A DNA stretch of 64,000 nt from Thuidium tamariscinum (Eukaryota > Streptophyta > Bryopsida > Hypnales > Thuidiaceae), in the NCBI GenBank assembly GCA_947034885.2, contig OX344758.2, positions 23,463,067 to 23,527,066 of the forward strand, read 5' to 3'. Of the stretch, positions 41,042-52,170 are shown piece by piece (within the stretch, counting starts at the first letter, position 1; every line of letters starts with the position of its first letter). Both the position numbers and the translations under genes were made by a program. The notes under the pieces are model-generated. The model was not told where the DNA came from and made no database searches. It worked only from the letters and a program-made list of their open reading frames with translations.

Positions 41042-41968
41042 ATGGCGCAAGGGGCAATGGCCGTCGTCTGTAGCGCGCCTTTTGCCATGGCCGCCCAAAC
41101 CTGTGTACCCTCGTCACGTTCCTTGCTCTCGTCCCCAGCTCCTCCACTCTATTTCAGGTCCCGGCAATCTCCCTGCCTTTGTCGTCGGCGCATCCCTTCG
41201 TGTTCAGCCCGTTTGCACCATCGAAAAAAGATCTCTTCTTCCTCGTTCGGGGGGCCTGTCCAAGAGATGCATGTCCGAAATTCGCAAAGAAGCCGAAGTG
41301 TCTTCACGGAAGTATCCAGCGTCTCAGGCAGCAATGATGAGGTCTCCGACGTTGCGGCTGCCTCTGCCTCCTCGGACGAGAAGAGCTCGGGACCACGGGC
41401 GAAATTCATAGCCCAGCGGACGGAGACGTATGAACTGGAAGAAGTGGCGAGGCCGCTGGCGGAGTACATGGCGCTGCCTGCGAGCCAGTATTCGGTGTTG
41501 GATGCGGAGCGCATCGAGCGCGTGGATGACACCATGTTCAAGTGCTACGCCCATCGTTTCAAGTTCTTCAACTTTGAGGTGGGGCCGGTGCTCCTGGTGC
41601 GCGTGGAGGAGCAGCCCGACGGGTGCTGCATTCGCCTGCTGTCGTGCACCCTGGAAGGCTCGCCCATTGTGGTGGCGCAGAACCAGAAATTCTCCGCCAG
41701 CATGGTGAACAAGGTATCGTGGCGGGTGAGCGAGAAGTCACCTTCTGCCCGGCAGCTCATTTCGGACACCACACTGGAGGTCGCGGTGGACATTCCGTTT
41801 CCGTTCCGGGCCATTCCTGTGCTGGCCATCGAAGGCAGTGGCAACAAGGTCATGGCTCAGCTGCTCAAGGTCATGCTCCCGCGATTCCTGTCGCAACTGG
41901 GGAAAGATTACTATGCTTGGGCGTCCGGTGACACCTCGCGCAAGCCTGTGGGCACCGGCGAGCTTTAG
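41042..41968 (+). CDS. Plastid DUF1997-family protein, intronless
   Basis: 308 residues in a single exon. The N-terminal 60-70 residues are rich in Ser, Ala, Arg and Pro with almost no acidic residues, as in a chloroplast transit peptide. The mature part (from about residue 120, KFIAQRTETYELEEVARPLAEYMALP) contains the DUF1997 features known from cyanobacteria and plant plastids: YSVLDAERIERVDDTMFKC, FFNFEVGPVLLVRVEEQPDG, LEGSPIVVAQNQKFSASM and a Pro-rich DIPFPFRAIPVLAIEGSGN leading to the C-terminal helix. Biochemical function is unknown for the family. The ATG at 41042 is used because the codon just upstream is GTG; a second Met lies five residues further on. Third-codon positions are GC-rich, unlike the surrounding DNA. 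Confidence 0.85.
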   Translation: MAQGAMAVVCSAPFAMAAQTCVPSSRSLLSSPAPPLYFRSRQSPCLCRRRIPSCSARLHHRKKISSSSFGGPVQEMHVRNSQRSRSVFTEVSSVSGSNDEVSDVAAASASSDEKSSGPRAKFIAQRTETYELEEVARPLAEYMALPASQYSVLDAERIERVDDTMFKCYAHRFKFFNFEVGPVLLVRVEEQPDGCCIRLLSCTLEGSPIVVAQNQKFSASMVNKVSWRVSEKSPSARQLISDTTLEVAVDIPFPFRAIPVLAIEGSGNKVMAQLLKVMLPRFLSQLGKDYYAWASGDTSRKPVGTGEL

Positions 41969-42559
41969 GGTTTGGTCACCACTCCTCTATTCTGCTCTGC
42001 GCGCGCCTTTCTATCCTTTCTCATCTCGTGGGCTTCTGGCGGAGGGCTATGAGTTCGTTCTGACTGCTAGAGTGAGTTCTATACTGTACTGTCACCATTG
42101 TTGCCAAGACGATGAGGTGAGTGGCAGCACTTACATTCAATTTTCGTCGGCAGTCAGAGATGGTAGCTAGGACAATGCAAGGTCCACGATGAGATCTAAT
42201 GTGCATGTCTTAAAATTATTGTTTTGAGACTTGACATGCTGTGTGTCCATTTATTCATGAAGGAGGTAAATTCAGTTAATGATGGGTCGTTGTGCTTCAC
42301 AAACTGGCATGCGTGCGTGCTTGTCCGAGCTTGTGCCGCCTGTTGCAATGAACGTCTTGAGAGAATGTGGCTTGAGATGGAGGGTCATGGTGCCTGTCGA
42401 ACGTTATTCTCCGTGATACTGAACCACGGACGATGCAAATGGCACTAAATGGCACTAAATGTTGAGAAGGCAGCCCATTTGTAAACATGGTCGCCCTTGT
42501 ACTCTGCAGATCATGTGACTTGAAAAATAGTCATTGTGAGCATGTTTGATTGGTCTATG
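41969..42559. other. Spacer between the DUF1997 gene and the receptor-kinase pseudogene
   Basis: Probably the 3' UTR of the DUF1997 gene and the 3' side of the receptor-kinase remnant, which converge here. A short direct duplication 'aaatggcactaaatg' is seen at 42436-42460. No further gene is recognised. Confidence 0.35.
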
Positions 42560-44540
42560 CTATTGATTCAGAAGTCTATGTTCGGGAGCCAGAGCTGGGA
42601 AATGACTCCTAGCAGGATTATTCTCCTCATCTATCTCCAGGGAAGACGATGTAGAGTTGGAGTAGAGATTTAAGCGATTGGACTGAATACAGCCGAGGCC
42701 CTCGACGTTGCAGTCGACCAGATTATCCAAGAAAGCGAGCTGCACAGGGAGCGGGATGGGGAGCAGGCTTTGCAGCATCTGCACCACCTCGCTCATGGAC
42801 GGGCGCAGGTGCGGCTTCTCATTGATGCACCGGAGCGCCACCTGCAGCGCCCGCTGCACTCTCTGGCGGTCCACAACGAATCCCAGCAGTGACTGATCCA
42901 CCACCTTCATGAGTCTGTCCGTGTCGAGTTTGGGGAATGCCCGTGTGGGCAAGTGCACGTCCAGCGCGTCGAAGTCTGTCGTGGCTATGCCAGGTTGCGG
43001 CGCCTGCTGACGATCGTCGACAGCACCATGCCATAGCTGAACACATCTGTTGCTCGTGACGGCCACCTGATCATTCGTCCACTCGGGGACAAGGTACCCA
43101 GTGGCTCCCGGATGTGAGACGTCTCCGTGCGTGTCTGGTCGCTGCCCGAGATGCGGGACAGCCCGAAGTCCGCCACCTTGACGGAGTAGGCGGAGTCGTG
43201 GAGAATGTTCTCGGGCTTGAGGTCGCAGTGGATAATCCTGTGCTTGCAGTCCTGTTGCGAATACGCTACGCCTCGGGCTGTTTGGATGGCAATGGCTAAC
43301 CGCGACCTCCAGGCCAACACTTGCGAGGACATATGCTCCTCCGCACGAAACAACACTCTATCCAGGGAGTCTTGCACCATATACTCGTAGATAAGTATCT
43401 TCTGGCGCCCGTCGGCACAGAAGCCCAGTAGGGAGACAAGATGAATGTGAGGGATTGTGCCGATGCTTTCAACCTCCTGCAGAAACTCTTGTTCCACGCG
43501 ACTGGTGTCCTTGATGAGGCGATTCACTGCCATTGGAGTGTCGCCAACACGGCCCATGAACACGATTCAACAGCCACCCTCCCCGATTTTGGTTGCGGTC
43601 ATGAGCGCAATCTTCCCATACGAGAACTTCACCATGGATCCTTTGGCCTCCATCCGCTTCTCTTGTAGCTTCCTCTTGCGCAGCGTCCCCACCGTCCGAG
43701 AACACAGGCGCCATCCGCACGCGCACAGCGAAAGGCTGAGGACCACCACCGCTGCACCGACTCTGTGGAGACTGAGAACTGCATGTGCTGTTTCCGGCAA
43801 CTCGTATAAACCCCTGGCGGATTGTTGTGTAATACCCGGTCAGGAGCAGCTCTCGCTTCAGCCAACAGGTGCTTACACGTGAAGTCGCTAATTAAGTCCT
43901 CAAGTGTGGTTACTGCAGCCACGCAAAGACTCGAAGAATCTAAGCACAAGTTACAGCGCTCTTCCTCTGTGAGCCCATTTTGCACGAATATCCATTGCAA
44001 GTTTGAAAGGTATGGACATTGACCAGTCCACATGCCCAACAGGTACCATCATATCGGAATTGCGACCCGGTTCTCTTACAACTTAACCTCTGATCAATGT
44101 TGAAACCCTTCGTGGGCAACTACACGTGCTATTGCTGCAGAGTGCGTAGGGGTCACAAAGCCGGGGAATATCGCAATCATCTACAGCTCGTCACTCAATG
44201 AACCATGTCGAGCAACCGTAGGAGCCAACCGTCCAGATATACAGCCGACGGTTGCCGTCCATGCCTAGGGTTAGCTGCAGCAGAAGAGTGGTTCCTGATG
44301 CTCGTCAGTTTTCGGTAAGCCTAATTGCTGTCTGTTCCATTCGGCAATGCTGCTTGGGAAACGCCGGCGGATGTCGAGAACATCGGAGGATGCGGTTATG
44401 GAGTTGGGCCAGTGTAGAATATGGTGGTTATCCATTTGTGAAGGTTCCCCGTGTCTTTAATGCTCGCCGTGGTCATGCTCAACTGCGAAGTGTTCAGCAG
44501 CACGGCTATGAAACGATATGTCCCGCGTGGAGAGAGATTT
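42560..44540 (-). pseudogene. G-type lectin (S-domain) receptor-like kinase, pseudogene
   Basis: Recognisable pieces occur in the order of an S-domain receptor kinase. About 44500-44440 carries a lectin-like remnant with SQLSMTTASIKDTGNL. At 44270-44110 there is LTLGMDGNRRLYIW..., then DDCDIPRLCDPYALCSNSTCSCP, typical of the S-locus glycoprotein/EGF segment. At 43800-43720 lies a hydrophobic helix, VLSLHRVGAAVVVLSLSLCAC. The kinase runs over 43630-42750 with IGEGG, IHCDLKPENIL, VKVADFGLSRI, DVFSYGMVL and MKVVDQSLLG. The frame is broken many times. Examples are a TGA in place of the Trp after WFIE, a frameshift before the membrane helix, TGA at 43569-43567 inside the Gly loop, paired indels after LGT around VPEWTNDQVAVTSN, and a frameshift at about 42990 (RRRNLA). 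It cannot encode a full receptor. Confidence 0.8.
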
Positions 44541-45214
44541 TCATGAAGAAAGACTTGCACATTGACCTACATAACAAAATAATCCTTCACTGGAAGCTTG
44601 CATACTGAGAAACCTTGTTAACAGTCCAAAGATTTGTGGTTCTATCATTGAATTTTGTCAAGAGTACTCGCATTCGCAGTCTTAGGTGTACAAAGAGTGA
44701 GCTCCAGCAGGAGCTAGCCAAATCGGGAGCTCCGGGTGCGTCCTGAGCATGCATCTTGACCATAGATTCACTAAGAATTGTCTGGGCTCTGTACAGGGCA
44801 ATGCCCGAGGAGGAGGGCATTTCGGATCGGGAAACTGAATTGAAGTGGCTGGATGTGTGTTCATCAAGTGAAAACTAACTTAGCTGACCACGAACGCAGT
44901 GGACAACAAGCTGCCTGCCGCGTTTCGGGCTCCTTGCATGGAGTCGCCAGACTGCAAACCATCAAGCCATGCTTTCGAACTCGGTCCAGGAAGTCCTGAA
45001 TGCTGGAGACCTCACTTCTTCGGATTGCGAAGTTAGCGTTCAACATTGTCTGTAACTTATTTGGGGGAGCGATGGGAGGGAAGGGCCCGAAGTGGTGGGT
45101 GCCTCGATATTTCACCTTCCGACACAATTTTCTAATACCGGTAACTACGAAGAAGACAAGTCTCCAATCCAACGTTGATTGATGTGAAAGTATTTTTCTA
45201 ATTTAAGAAAAAAA
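44541..45214. other. Region upstream of the receptor-kinase remnant
   Basis: Balanced base composition, with no recognised coding exon on either strand. It may hold the decayed 5' end of the receptor-kinase gene. Confidence 0.3.
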
Positions 45215-45388
45215 ATTACATAAAAATTCATAATTTTTTCACTGCAAGTGACAACAAAGTCCTTGCACCCTCCTTGCCAAGGGCTTCTTGATGGTACCAA
45301 GAACGTGATTGAGGTGATTGAGGGGACAGATGATCATGGGATCTCAATGTAACAAACAACACTAATAAACAACCTATCTTTTGATATG
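45215..45388 (+). repeat. Family C repeat copy 7, degenerate
   Basis: Contains 'caaagtccttgcaccctcct', 'tgccaagggcttcttgatgg', 'taccaagaacgtgattgagg' and 'gggatctcaatgtaacaaac', followed by a CAAAC-like tail and 'aacctatcttttgatatgga'. It is the same family as the copies at 15-16.7 and 33 kb, in plus orientation. Confidence 0.6.
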
Positions 45389-46434
45389 GATTCCTAGGAT
45401 TTTTGTTGTAATCATTCAAGAGAAATTTCAAAATCCCATCATTGGAGTCATTTTTGGATAGAAATATTTGTTCATCTCTGTGTTTGTATTAGACTCATTT
45501 AGTTTTGAAGACTTCATCTATATTTTAACAATTCTTGGTAACAAGCATTTGATTTTTTGAAAAAACATCTCCCAAAAGCAATAGTAGTAGGTGAATTTAA
45601 CCCCTTAAGGCCTATGGGTTGGAATAAACACAATTGTGTTATAAAATGTAAGCTCTACAACTTTTTTGAAGTTTCCATCAAAGAAGATAATATGAAGCAT
45701 ATAAAATAGAGAGTATTTGTACAGTGAAAATTTTAAAATTATTTTTAGATTCTGTTTAAATGAATTTTGAAGATCTAACTTTAAGAATTCACCGAAAATG
45801 TAACTTCCATCTATAGCATTTGAATTTTTTTTTAATTGGTCAAAATCGTGGTTGCTATTGATTTGTGAAAAATGAATATGATATAATAATGAGAACAACA
45901 CTTCTCCAAATAGTAAAATTTTCAACATTAGGCAAATTCTAAATACTTCATGCTATTTTTCTTATAATTTTTGTTTGATAGTATTGATTGTAGTCTTGAA
46001 TATCAATATTGAAAGACAATTCAATCATTTTTAAAGCAAAAAAAATTTGAATAAAAAAATTTTTTCCCAAAAATTTGACCCAACCAAAAAATGGTCACTT
46101 GAGTACATAGGGGCTGACCACATCTTCTCTCTGTTTTCTGTAAGAATAAGATGAGGAAGTCTACACTTCCAAAGATGACACGGGGAAGGTAAAAGTCATA
46201 CTTGTGTACTTTGAAATTCCATCTTTAATCCTTGAACAATGGACTAGTCATTATGGAAATCATGCATTTTGATATTGTGTGACATCATCTATTGTCTTTT
46301 GTCATTCATTAGATGCAAAACGTCAACCTCGGCATTCAAGGATAAACCTAATTGTTCCAATCCTTTAGACGAGAAAGATGAATCTTCTCTAACGGCAACT
46401 TAAAAAAAATTGGGTTGTTAATCACATGTGATTA
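45389..46434. other. AT-rich intergenic DNA up to the CACTA terminus
   Basis: No recognised gene. The minus-strand frame at 45605-45928 is Phe/Leu/Lys-rich low-complexity translation. Confidence 0.35.
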
Positions 46435-46454
46435 CACTACTAGAAAAAGCTGAC
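46435..46454. repeat. CACTA terminal inverted repeat (left end)
   Basis: CACTACTAGAAAAAGCTGAC. The preceding TTA (46432-46434) is the expected 3 bp target duplication, but its partner was not located. Confidence 0.7.
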
Positions 46455-47804
46455 CAAATTAACAAAAAAAACCACACTTTTTTGTTAATTTGGGCACCAG
46501 AGTGACCCTCACGACAAACTCAGAACTTTTTTGTTAATTTACATTAAAGTTCTAACAAATTTTTGTTGATTCTGGCAGTGTACTTTCTCCATTATGGTTT
46601 AAGCATAAATCTTCAGTTCCCAATCTTCTTGGGCATAAGCACATATTCCAAATTAGAAGTTCTATTTCTTTTTTTAATTCTTACTTGCATTGCAGAAGTC
46701 CAAACTGCATTCTCCAATTCATATATTAGCTTTCTTTGCACTTATAATTTGATTTGATACATCTTATTGATTCACACAGTAAAAATTAATTTCTTACCTT
46801 AATGCACAGATATACATACTGATATTGCATACAATCACATGCTACATCTGAAATAGATTGACTTTTAATATATAGCATATGGAAAAATATAAGGTGCATT
46901 CTCACATTGAAAGAACATGGTTACAGTATTCTCCATAAAGTCTCAGCCTTTCTATCTAACACTACTTTACTAAGTATTGCATTCAATCCTCTACACATAA
47001 ATTGAACCAATGCCTGTCCAACTTCAATCCTCTTGTAAGTGTGTGCAGTACTTTTCACTACTACTTCTGTCTCTTACATTGATATCTCATCAACTCCCTA
47101 TCCAAATCTATGATTTGAACCACCTTTGTCCATAACAAGCCCCTTGTGAAGAAGTCAAGTTTCTTCTCTGTCTTCACAGTTCAAAAAAATAATCAAAATA
47201 ATCAAAACATATTATGCCTATAATGAAGACATTTAATTCTCTCTTTTCCATTGATGTGGCAAACCTTTCCATCTTGACATCTGCACCAAGGTTCCTTTTC
47301 ATTACATAAGAATAATAGCATAGCATCCTCCCTGTTGTAATTGTAGTACCTACAAACATGACCCAATAACGAAAGGTTATAGAACATGCACATGTAGTAA
47401 TATGTACCCTCTTCAATTTTGTCAGCAATGTACCTTCTAATATATGGGATAACTGAAATTACTGGGTCTTTCTTCCTCTTCACAAATTCCTATACACTTC
47501 CTCTACATTACCTACCTTGAACAAGGACTTCAATCATTTATCGTGTTCTCAATAATTCCAAATATTGGTCTGCCATTTCTATGCTTCCTTTTCACTTCCG
47601 CTACTACTATCAAAATCACTACTATGATTTTATATCACAAAAGATTATTATCTCTCCTCCTATTACGAGCAACCCCTCATCAGCACAATGAAGCTATTGC
47701 TGGACAACATTCCATTAGCAAAGGAGATCTATGGGAATTAGCCTTTACAGTGGTGCTTAACCATATTTCTATGTGGGTGCTACAAATGTATCCACTAATG
47801 TCTA

Positions 47805-47894
47805 CTCCCTCTATCCCACTGAAAGCTTCCCAATTTCTTCCTACAAAGACTGTAAATCAGCCTAATTAGAAAGCTTTTAGTGGGACAGGGGGAG
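47805..47894. mobile_element. Stowaway-like MITE, 90 bp
   Basis: The termini are CTCCCTCTATCCCACT at the left and AGTGGGACAGGGGGAG at the right, followed inward by 'gaaagctt' and 'aagctttt'. This is the CTCCCTC(C/T)GTCCCA-type terminal repeat of Stowaway (Tc1/mariner) MITEs. It is flanked on both sides by the dinucleotide TA (47803-47804 and 47895-47896), the expected target duplication. At 90 bp it is short for the family and has no coding capacity. Confidence 0.85.
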
Positions 47895-48586
47895 TACAAG
47901 ATAATGTAAGCATGAGGTGACTACTCATAAGCCTCTTAATTTTAATTAATTCTGTAACATTACTTCTATGCACTTCCATAGACAATTTGCCTGCATTAAT
48001 GTTCAAATCTCTCCATTCATCTCTTTACAATCCTTAAGAACTCAGAACCAAACTTTCATTCCAGAATTACAAACACCAACTGCTATTACTTACAAACCAT
48101 ACTACACATGCATGATTTACCTCGCAGTTTTTGTGACTCTCTTCCTATGGGTTCACACATTGACATTTTCAAGACAATAGCATGCCTTGTAGATCTCTAG
48201 CAGTGATCTTCAAATACATTCAGTGTTTTTAGCAAAATTTTCATTTTCGGAAGTTTTTTTAAAATTTATACCGAAGGCATGAAAAAATTCAGTAGAAAAT
48301 GATCAAACTTTAGCTAGACTTGGGATCAATGATCCCTAGTGCCTTTTCCAAATCTAAATATGCCCTCACAGTAGACAAGTGTATGCCTCACAATCTTTGC
48401 AATTTATAGTTTTCATTTTCACAATTACTTCTCCATTTTCATTTGTTACCACACACATCACATATATCCGAGACATTACAAATTCCTTAATTTGGTTTAC
48501 AGTTTCCCTACAACAACACTTCAATTTCCATAAAAAACACATACAGATTCACGATGACTTTTTACCTGCTCCAATCTTGAAAGCTA

Positions 48587-49203
48587 TCACTCATCATCTT
48601 CTGACGATTCTCCAATATCCCTGTCAAATAGCATGGAACTATCATCCACTGCCTCATTCAATACTTGGTCCACTTGAATGTTCCTTCCTCCTGGAAGTTG
48701 ATTAGGAAAACTCTCAGGGACCTCCATTGGTACTTGAAGGTCGTGGAAATCAGAATCTCTTCCCATTGCAAAAATATCTGGCTCGTCTTCTTCCATTTCA
48801 TTGTCAATTCTTCGCCCTCTAACCACAATTCTTAACACTACTTTCCAGCCAGGCTCATCTTCTTCATCCGAGAAAAAAACTTGTTGGCAGTGAATTGGAA
48901 ATGCCAAAGATTCGTACCCAGAAGGCACCATTGACCTGAAATTTGCCAAGGTGAATCCCCATTCATCCTTTTTCACTGTTGCATTTGGACCTCTATAGTT
49001 TGCCTTCACCCATTCACATACCAAAAGCACAACACAATGTCCCCCATAGTTGAGCTCCACAATTTCAGATATCTGGCCTATGTATTCCAAGTCCGCATAC
49101 GTGAACGACATGGTTGTCGAAACACTGCAGCCACTCCTGAGTCACAAGTATTTCTGAAGCTTCCTTCAGCACTCTTCACTCGAAAGTGATATCCACACTA
49201 TAA
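48587..49203 (-). pseudogene. Tnp2 transposase C-terminal part, DUF4216 region
   Basis: Encodes the C-terminal DUF4216 region of CACTA transposase proteins. Conserved parts are YIGQISEIVELNYGGHCVVL, CEWVKAN, GFTLANF, FPIHCQQVFFSDEEDEPGWKVVL and an acidic tail ending ESSEDDE before the stop at 48587. Just upstream, at about 49190-49130, another frame reads GYHFRVKSAEGSFRNTCDSGVAA, which belongs N-terminal to it. One extra T in 'gtgtttcgaca' (near 49125) explains the frame change, so a frameshift is present. The 317 bp hairpin at 49204-49520 separates it from the preceding transposase piece. Confidence 0.75.
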
Positions 49204-49520
49204 CAAAACATGGTCTGAAAAAACCGTAGTCATTTTTGACTACGGTTCTTTTTGCCACGTTTTTGTGCATGCGCGTGTAGTGGATTTTTGCGGTTTTTTG
49301 CAATTTTCCACTGCAATTTTGGGAATTTTGGGACGTGTAATATACCATTGGAAAGGTCTTTTGAATACCTTTCCAATGGTATAATACACGCCTCAAAATT
49401 CCAAAAATTGCAGTGGAAAATTGCAAAAAACCGCAAAAATCCACTACACGCGCATGCACAAAAACGTGGCAAAAAGAACCGTAGTCAAAAATGACTACAG
49501 TTTTTTCAGATCATGTTTTG
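49204..49520. mobile_element. 317 bp near-perfect hairpin element (MITE-like)
   Basis: The left arm (49204-49357) and right arm (49367-49520) are inverted repeats of about 154 bases with only scattered mismatches, separated by a 9 base loop. The outer ends read CAAAACATGGTCTGAAAAAA and, from the other side, CAAAACATGATCTGAAAAAA. Each arm contains GTAGTCATTTTTGACTACGG, itself palindromic. The element interrupts the Tnp2 coding sequence: on the minus strand the reading frame after MYAYGTRA runs into the arm and stops. No convincing target duplication was found beside the arms. A transcript would fold into long dsRNA. Confidence 0.8.
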
Positions 49521-49683
49521 CTCTAGTCCCATAAGCATACATACTTTTAAATTTTCGAGCCTGTAGAGAGGGTAATTTGGAGGAATCCTTCATGTCTTCA
49601 GGGATGTCTACCCTTTCAATAATAGCATTGTCTATGTGCTCTCGAAGCCACTCTGCAAAGGAAGGAAGCTCCTCCATCCCCAA
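49521..49683 (-). pseudogene. Tnp2 transposase fragment between nested elements
   Basis: Reads LPSFAEWLREHIDNAI..., then SLQARKFKSMYAYGTRA, the stretch that in CACTA transposases follows the DUF4218 region (typically a 'F..W' segment and then an aromatic-rich linker). The frame is cut by the hairpin at 49204-49520. Its upstream junction to the DUF4218 block lies across about 2.5 kb of noncoding DNA and a 733 bp element. Confidence 0.6.
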
Positions 49684-51433
49684 AGGAAATGGTGCACCCC
49701 TCCTGCCATTTCTATGTGGATGTGTTCTTCGAAACTCTCTTCTTCTATTTGTCCTCTCCTACCAAATACGCTGGTAAATCCTCCAATGCAATGAAAAAAA
49801 TTACACATCATTGGTTTAAGCCCAAAACATCAATTGTTGCAATACTATGGACTCCATGAAATACTCTAATTTCTCTCATAAGTGCTGCATGTTGACCCCT
49901 CCTTTCTCCACAAACGACTGAATAATAACATTCACATAAGCAATGTATAGCTGAATTAATACCTTCCTTTTTCTCATGCAATCTTTAAGTCTTTGTCATA
50001 GAATACTAATTTAATTCTCTAATAATTCTGAAACAGACACACATATAACTTCAGTACAACTAGAAAACCTCGAACTCCTAATATCTATGCAATAAAACCA
50101 ACCTAAACTAATCATTGATGGTATTTAACACATGATCTTCTGTGTAAGCAATTGCAAATACTTCTAAGTTCTAAAAGTACAATGAGGGAAAAGCTAAAAT
50201 ATTTTTTTGGGACATATTGAAATTCTTCATAATTTTGAAAGACATTCACTGTGCCAAACATATGGCCTACCTATTAATTCTTCAAATTCCAATCATTCTA
50301 AAATCTAATGATTTTCCAACTGCTTTCTACTTCTTGACTACCTATAGTGGGACAAGCACTCTCAATTTTCAATCCTGCCTTTGAAAAACATACAAAGCAC
50401 TTTCTACTATTCCTACAAAATAAATCAGTTTACAAACTTGCTTTTCGCAACTGAGTGGAAAATGGTGTCCCTATAATATTTGATTTGTCTTTCTCCTACA
50501 CTCCAAAATGGATTCAGGGTACAGTAAAATCCTCCAATAGTTTTCTTTTTTATAAACTACTATAACAAAAATTTGCAACATTAAATACCTAAGACATTTT
50601 ATTCCATTTCATCAGTCTAGAGATGAACTGTCTATTTCCACATGACCACATTCAGAATATGGAAACACTATGAACTTGAAACTATTAGTGTTACTTTTCC
50701 CCCATATTCCCCATAAAAAAACTAGTAACCCCCCAAAATCTCTTTCATTGCTTAAATATTCAATTCCCAACAGTAATTACCTTGTCCACCTACACTCCAT
50801 TGTCCTCATAAACCAAACTTTAATTACATGACCACATTTCAGCAGGGTTTTTTTTTTCTAGCAAACTTATGCAAAATTGCACCAAATTTTATAGCCTCCC
50901 ACCAAGCCTATAGGAAAAAAACAATAAAATTTTGGATGAAATCGCCAATCAAAATGCAATATGTCACTACTTTTTGCTACTACAAAATTATGGAGTATTA
51001 TTAAGGTTCATCAATTGCCCCATTAATTATACAATGGTTTATTGGCTTTACAACTTGGCTGCAGTATCCTCTTCAATAAGTTACTCAACCAAGCACATGC
51101 TTCGTGTTTCATTTTTACTTCCATGAAATCATAATATTCTGCATGATTCATATACAAATTGTATTCAGAGATCCCACTATATATGAAAAACACTAAACAG
51201 ATTACAGAATTGGTCATTTTCTCAATGGGAATTCTTATTGTGCCTTACCTTCACTACCGCACACCTGTTTTTCATCATTATTATTAGTAAAAAGACCTAA
51301 AAGAAATATCAATATTTGAAACAACATATATATAGATAAATTTCTAGAAAGATTCAAAGAACAACTGAACCCTTTTTCAACTACTGCAAGGACTACTGCT
51401 TCTTTCAATTTCTTTAGGCATAGAAGACATGTA
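49684..51433. other. AT-rich noncoding stretch inside the CACTA element
   Basis: Lies between the FAEWLREH piece and the 733 bp TIR element. It is probably intron or decayed element sequence. No protein similarity is seen in any frame. Confidence 0.4.
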
Positions 51434-52166
51434 GGGTGAGTTCAAGAAAGACCGGTCCTATTTCACGTCACGATCAATGTGACAATGTTGTTTTTGGCAA
51501 TAACTTCTGATTCATGAATACTATAATTTTGAAATTTTTATTGGAGATGCCTAACTTGATGTTTATCAGATCCCTTATTTTTTGAAATTTTTAAAAATTA
51601 ATTTTATAATTAATTTTTAGTTTAGCTAATTTGTCACAATTAGGAGTTTCAAGGTTTTCACTACGTTAGGAGTACCCAAATTTAATGATTTAGAGCTCAA
51701 AATTTCATGGTCTATTTGCATAGTAGGGAATCATGTATCCACTAAAGGAAATTTGAAAATATATTATTTTATGCCCTCCACATGAGTACAAACAACACTT
51801 CCATTGCACACAATTTTTTAACATTGAAGATGGTTCTTAGATAATTCTTTTGGTGAAATCTAATCATTATCAACTATTCCCTAATGGCCAATTTTTATTT
51901 TCTCAAAAAAAAAAATTCCTATTTTTTACAAATAAAAATGTAAAAGTGCCTATTTTCATGAGATTTTGCACTTTTCTAGTTCACCTATTTAGAAAATTTT
52001 CCTACACTTTTCCTTCGTAGGATATCTTCTTCTTCAAAAAACATACACTAAGCATATTTTTCATAATTTTTAAAAATTGTTTTTCTATTTTTAAAGTACT
52101 CCCGAAAAATCAGGAGTACTATGGCCAAAGTGTACAGAAACCGGTCGGTCTTTCTTGAACTCACCC
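51434..52166. mobile_element. 733 bp TIR element with 4 bp target duplication
   Basis: Termini are GGGTGAGTTCAAGAAAGACC at the left and its exact reverse complement at the right, 21 identical bases in all. The flanks are TGTA on both sides (51430-51433 and 52167-52170). The interior is AT-rich with no transposase. It lies immediately downstream of the DUF4218 block of the dead Tnp2 gene, probably in an intron because the exon ends PYRE just before a GTAATT. A 4 bp TGTA duplication does not fit the common plant MITE classes (TA, TWA, 8-10 bp), so the superfamily is open. Confidence 0.75.
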
Positions 52167-52170
52167 TGTA

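Noticed and set aside
44252-44608. 118-codon plus-strand frame
   Set aside because: The minus strand over the same region encodes S-domain receptor remnants, and the plus translation has no similarity to known families.
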